Part shown: one piece after another, positions 62,599-64,000 of the stretch
How positions within the stretch are numbered: position 1 is the first letter of the stretch
Layout of the letters: each line of letters starts with the position of its first letter
Source of the DNA: Paraburkholderia xenovorans LB400
Lineage (GTDB): Bacteria > Pseudomonadota > Gammaproteobacteria > Burkholderiales > Burkholderiaceae
DNA length: 64,000 nt
Assembly (NCBI RefSeq): GCF_000013645.1
Contig: NC_007951.1
Coordinates: 2,232,001-2,296,000, forward strand
Direction: 5' to 3'
The notes under the pieces: model-generated
The model's input: the letters and a program-made list of their open reading frames with translations, nothing else
What the model was told of the DNA's origin: nothing
The model's database searches: none
Translations under genes and position numbers: made by a program

Positions 62599-63867
62599 TT
62601 AGCTGCCGCCACCACGGCGCATCATGTCGAAGAACTCGGAGTTGCTCTTCGTCTGGCGGATCTTGTCGAGCAGGAATTCCATCGACTCGACTTCGTCCAT
62701 GTCGTGAATGAACTTGCGCAGCACCCAGATCTTTTGCAGCACTTCCGGCTTGATCAGCAGTTCTTCGCGACGCGTGCCCGACTTGTTCAGGTTGATCGAC
62801 GGATAAACGCGCTTTTCAGCAAGGCGACGCTCCAGGTGCACTTCCATGTTGCCGGTGCCCTTGAATTCTTCGTAGATCACGTCGTCCATGCGGCTGCCGG
62901 TTTCGATCAGCGCCGTGCCGATGATGGTCAGCGAACCGCCTTCCTCGATATTGCGTGCCGCGCCGAAGAAACGCTTCGGACGTTGCAGCGCGTTGGCGTC
63001 GACACCACCGGTCAGCACCTTGCCCGAGGCCGGCACGACGGTGTTGTACGCACGCGCGAGACGCGTGATCGAGTCCAGCAGAATCACCACGTCGTTCTTC
63101 ATTTCGACGAGGCGCTTGGCTTTTTCGATCACCATTTCGGCCACTTGCACGTGACGCGCAGCCGGTTCGTCGAACGTGGAGGCGATCACTTCGCCCGCCA
63201 CCGAACGCTGCATTTCGGTCACTTCTTCCGGGCGTTCGTCGATCAGCAGCACGAACAGCACGACATCCGGATGGTTCTGCTTGATCGCGTGGGCGATGTG
63301 CTGAAGCATCACGGTCTTGCCCGACTTCGGCGAGGCGACCAGCAGGCCGCGCTGGCCTTTGCCGATCGGCGCGATCATGTCGATGATGCGGCCCGTGACG
63401 TTTTCCTCGCCACGCATTTCACGTTCGAGCAGCAGCACCTTGTTCGGGTGCAGCGGCGTCAGGTTTTCGAACATGATCTTGTGCTTCGAGGCCTCCGGCG
63501 GCTGGCCGTTGACCTTGTCCACCTTCACCAGCGCGAAATAGCGTTCGCCGTCTTTCGGCGTGCGCACTTCGCCTTCGATCGTGTCGCCCGTATGCAGGTT
63601 GAAGCGGCGGATTTGCGACGGGCTGATGTAAATGTCATCCGTGCTGGCGAGGTACGAGGTTTCCGGCGAACGCAGGAAGCCGAAGCCGTCCGGCAGCACT
63701 TCGAGCGTGCCGTCGCCGAAGATCGTGTCGCCCGTTTTGGCTCGTTTTTTTAGAATGGCGAACATCAATTCCTGCTTGCGCAGGCGGTTCGCACTTTCGA
63801 TCTCGAGGCCATTGGCCATCTCGATCAATTCGGACACGTGCAGAGTCTTAAGCTCGGATAAATGCAT
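62599..63867 (-). CDS. rho: Transcription termination factor Rho
   Basis: The hexameric RNA helicase that ends transcription, 422 residues. In order: the N-terminal Rho domain (about 1-45), the RNA-binding cold-shock domain ([20 protein letters not shown] near 61), Walker A SPKSGKT near 180, [17 protein letters not shown] near 210 (Walker B and the Q loop), and [18 protein letters not shown] near 358. Length and motifs are standard. Nothing unusual. Confidence 0.98.
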   Translation of the reverse strand: MHLSELKTLHVSELIEMANGLEIESANRLRKQELMFAILKKRAKTGDTIFGDGTLEVLPDGFGFLRSPETSYLASTDDIYISPSQIRRFNLHTGDTIEGEVRTPKDGERYFALVKVDKVNGQPPEASKHKIMFENLTPLHPNKVLLLEREMRGEENVTGRIIDMIAPIGKGQRGLLVASPKSGKTVMLQHIAHAIKQNHPDVVLFVLLIDERPEEVTEMQRSVAGEVIASTFDEPAARHVQVAEMVIEKAKRLVEMKNDVVILLDSITRLARAYNTVVPASGKVLTGGVDANALQRPKRFFGAARNIEEGGSLTIIGTALIETGSRMDDVIYEEFKGTGNMEVHLERRLAEKRVYPSINLNKSGTRREELLIKPEVLQKIWVLRKFIHDMDEVESMEFLLDKIRQTKSNSEFFDMMRRGGGS

Positions 63868-64000
63868 ACGGAGAACCCGCAGGAGAAGGTGCGACGAAAT
63901 GAAATCTGGGAGGAGAGTGAGCGGAACCGCTCAAGGACTTACACGTCTTTTCGACGTTTTGCGGATTCTAGCATAGCACACGCCAATTTCCGCCAGTGCG
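63868..64000. other. Upstream region of rho at the window edge
   Basis: The last 133 bases lie before the minus-strand rho start and include its leader. No complete gene is present. Rho leaders are often long and autoregulated, but no specific structure could be fixed from this fragment. Confidence 0.4.

Noticed and set aside
1..64000. tRNA or rRNA genes, including a tRNA attachment site for the island
   Set aside because: No T-loop/acceptor pattern or rRNA sequence was recognised by eye, so none is reported; a covariance-model scan would settle it.

Overview
The window looks like chromosomal DNA of a high-GC betaproteobacterium of the family Burkholderiaceae, most likely Paraburkholderia or a close relative. 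The inference rests on the runs rho, rpmE2, mtfA and alaA, hom, thrC, moeA, moaD, moaE, nsrR, clpB, on an arn locus whose ArnA activities are split over two genes, and on the strong GC-rich codon bias. No tRNA, rRNA or CRISPR array was seen.

Layout. (1) 1-5468: one plus-strand catabolic operon with the end of an amino-acid-type ABC transporter ATPase, a D-2-hydroxyacid dehydrogenase, an RraA-family protein, an FMN-dependent alpha-hydroxy-acid dehydrogenase, the AtuA (DUF1446) and DUF4387 pair, and the first codons of an FAD oxidoreductase cut off by an IS6-type remnant. (2) 5469-about 26338: an accessory region of lower and uneven GC, with sparse small genes and long non-coding stretches. It holds a GST, a HEPN-like protein, an unknown two-gene unit whose membrane-protein gene is split by a complete IS66 element with an 8-bp target duplication, a hexapeptide acyltransferase, a lipoprotein, two small regulator modules, a putative cysteine peptidase pair, an Aer-type chemoreceptor, a Rep_trans-like replication/mobilisation protein, an AlpA regulator, and at the right edge a frameshifted tyrosine-recombinase remnant. 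(3) 26339-64000: ordinary core genome with phosphate uptake (DUF47, Pit), an SDR, a C40 peptidase, PhoH, a peroxiredoxin, the L-Ara4N lipid A locus, alanine/threonine biosynthesis, molybdopterin synthesis, a globin with NsrR, ClpB, YidB, a helix-hairpin-helix protein, a MerR/CMD module, MATE and membrane glycosyltransferase genes, L31 type B, MtfA, an MFS pump with its MerR regulator, and Rho.

How genes work together. The first operon looks like an uptake-plus-oxidation route for an unidentified hydroxy or amino acid. The arn genes (arnT, arnE-like, arnB, arnC, formyltransferase, decarboxylase, arnD on the minus strand) make and attach 4-amino-4-deoxy-L-arabinose. moeA, moaD and moaE act in molybdenum cofactor assembly. 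nsrR and the divergent globin share a 23-bp NsrR-type operator and look like a nitric-oxide response pair.

Regulatory sites readable in the sequence include a sigma-32 promoter before clpB, a MerR-type promoter at 54515, paired palindromes between a divergent XRE gene and a small membrane-protein gene, and several intrinsic terminators. The least explained parts are the island genes at 7055-9282, 14516-16184 and 22468-26217.
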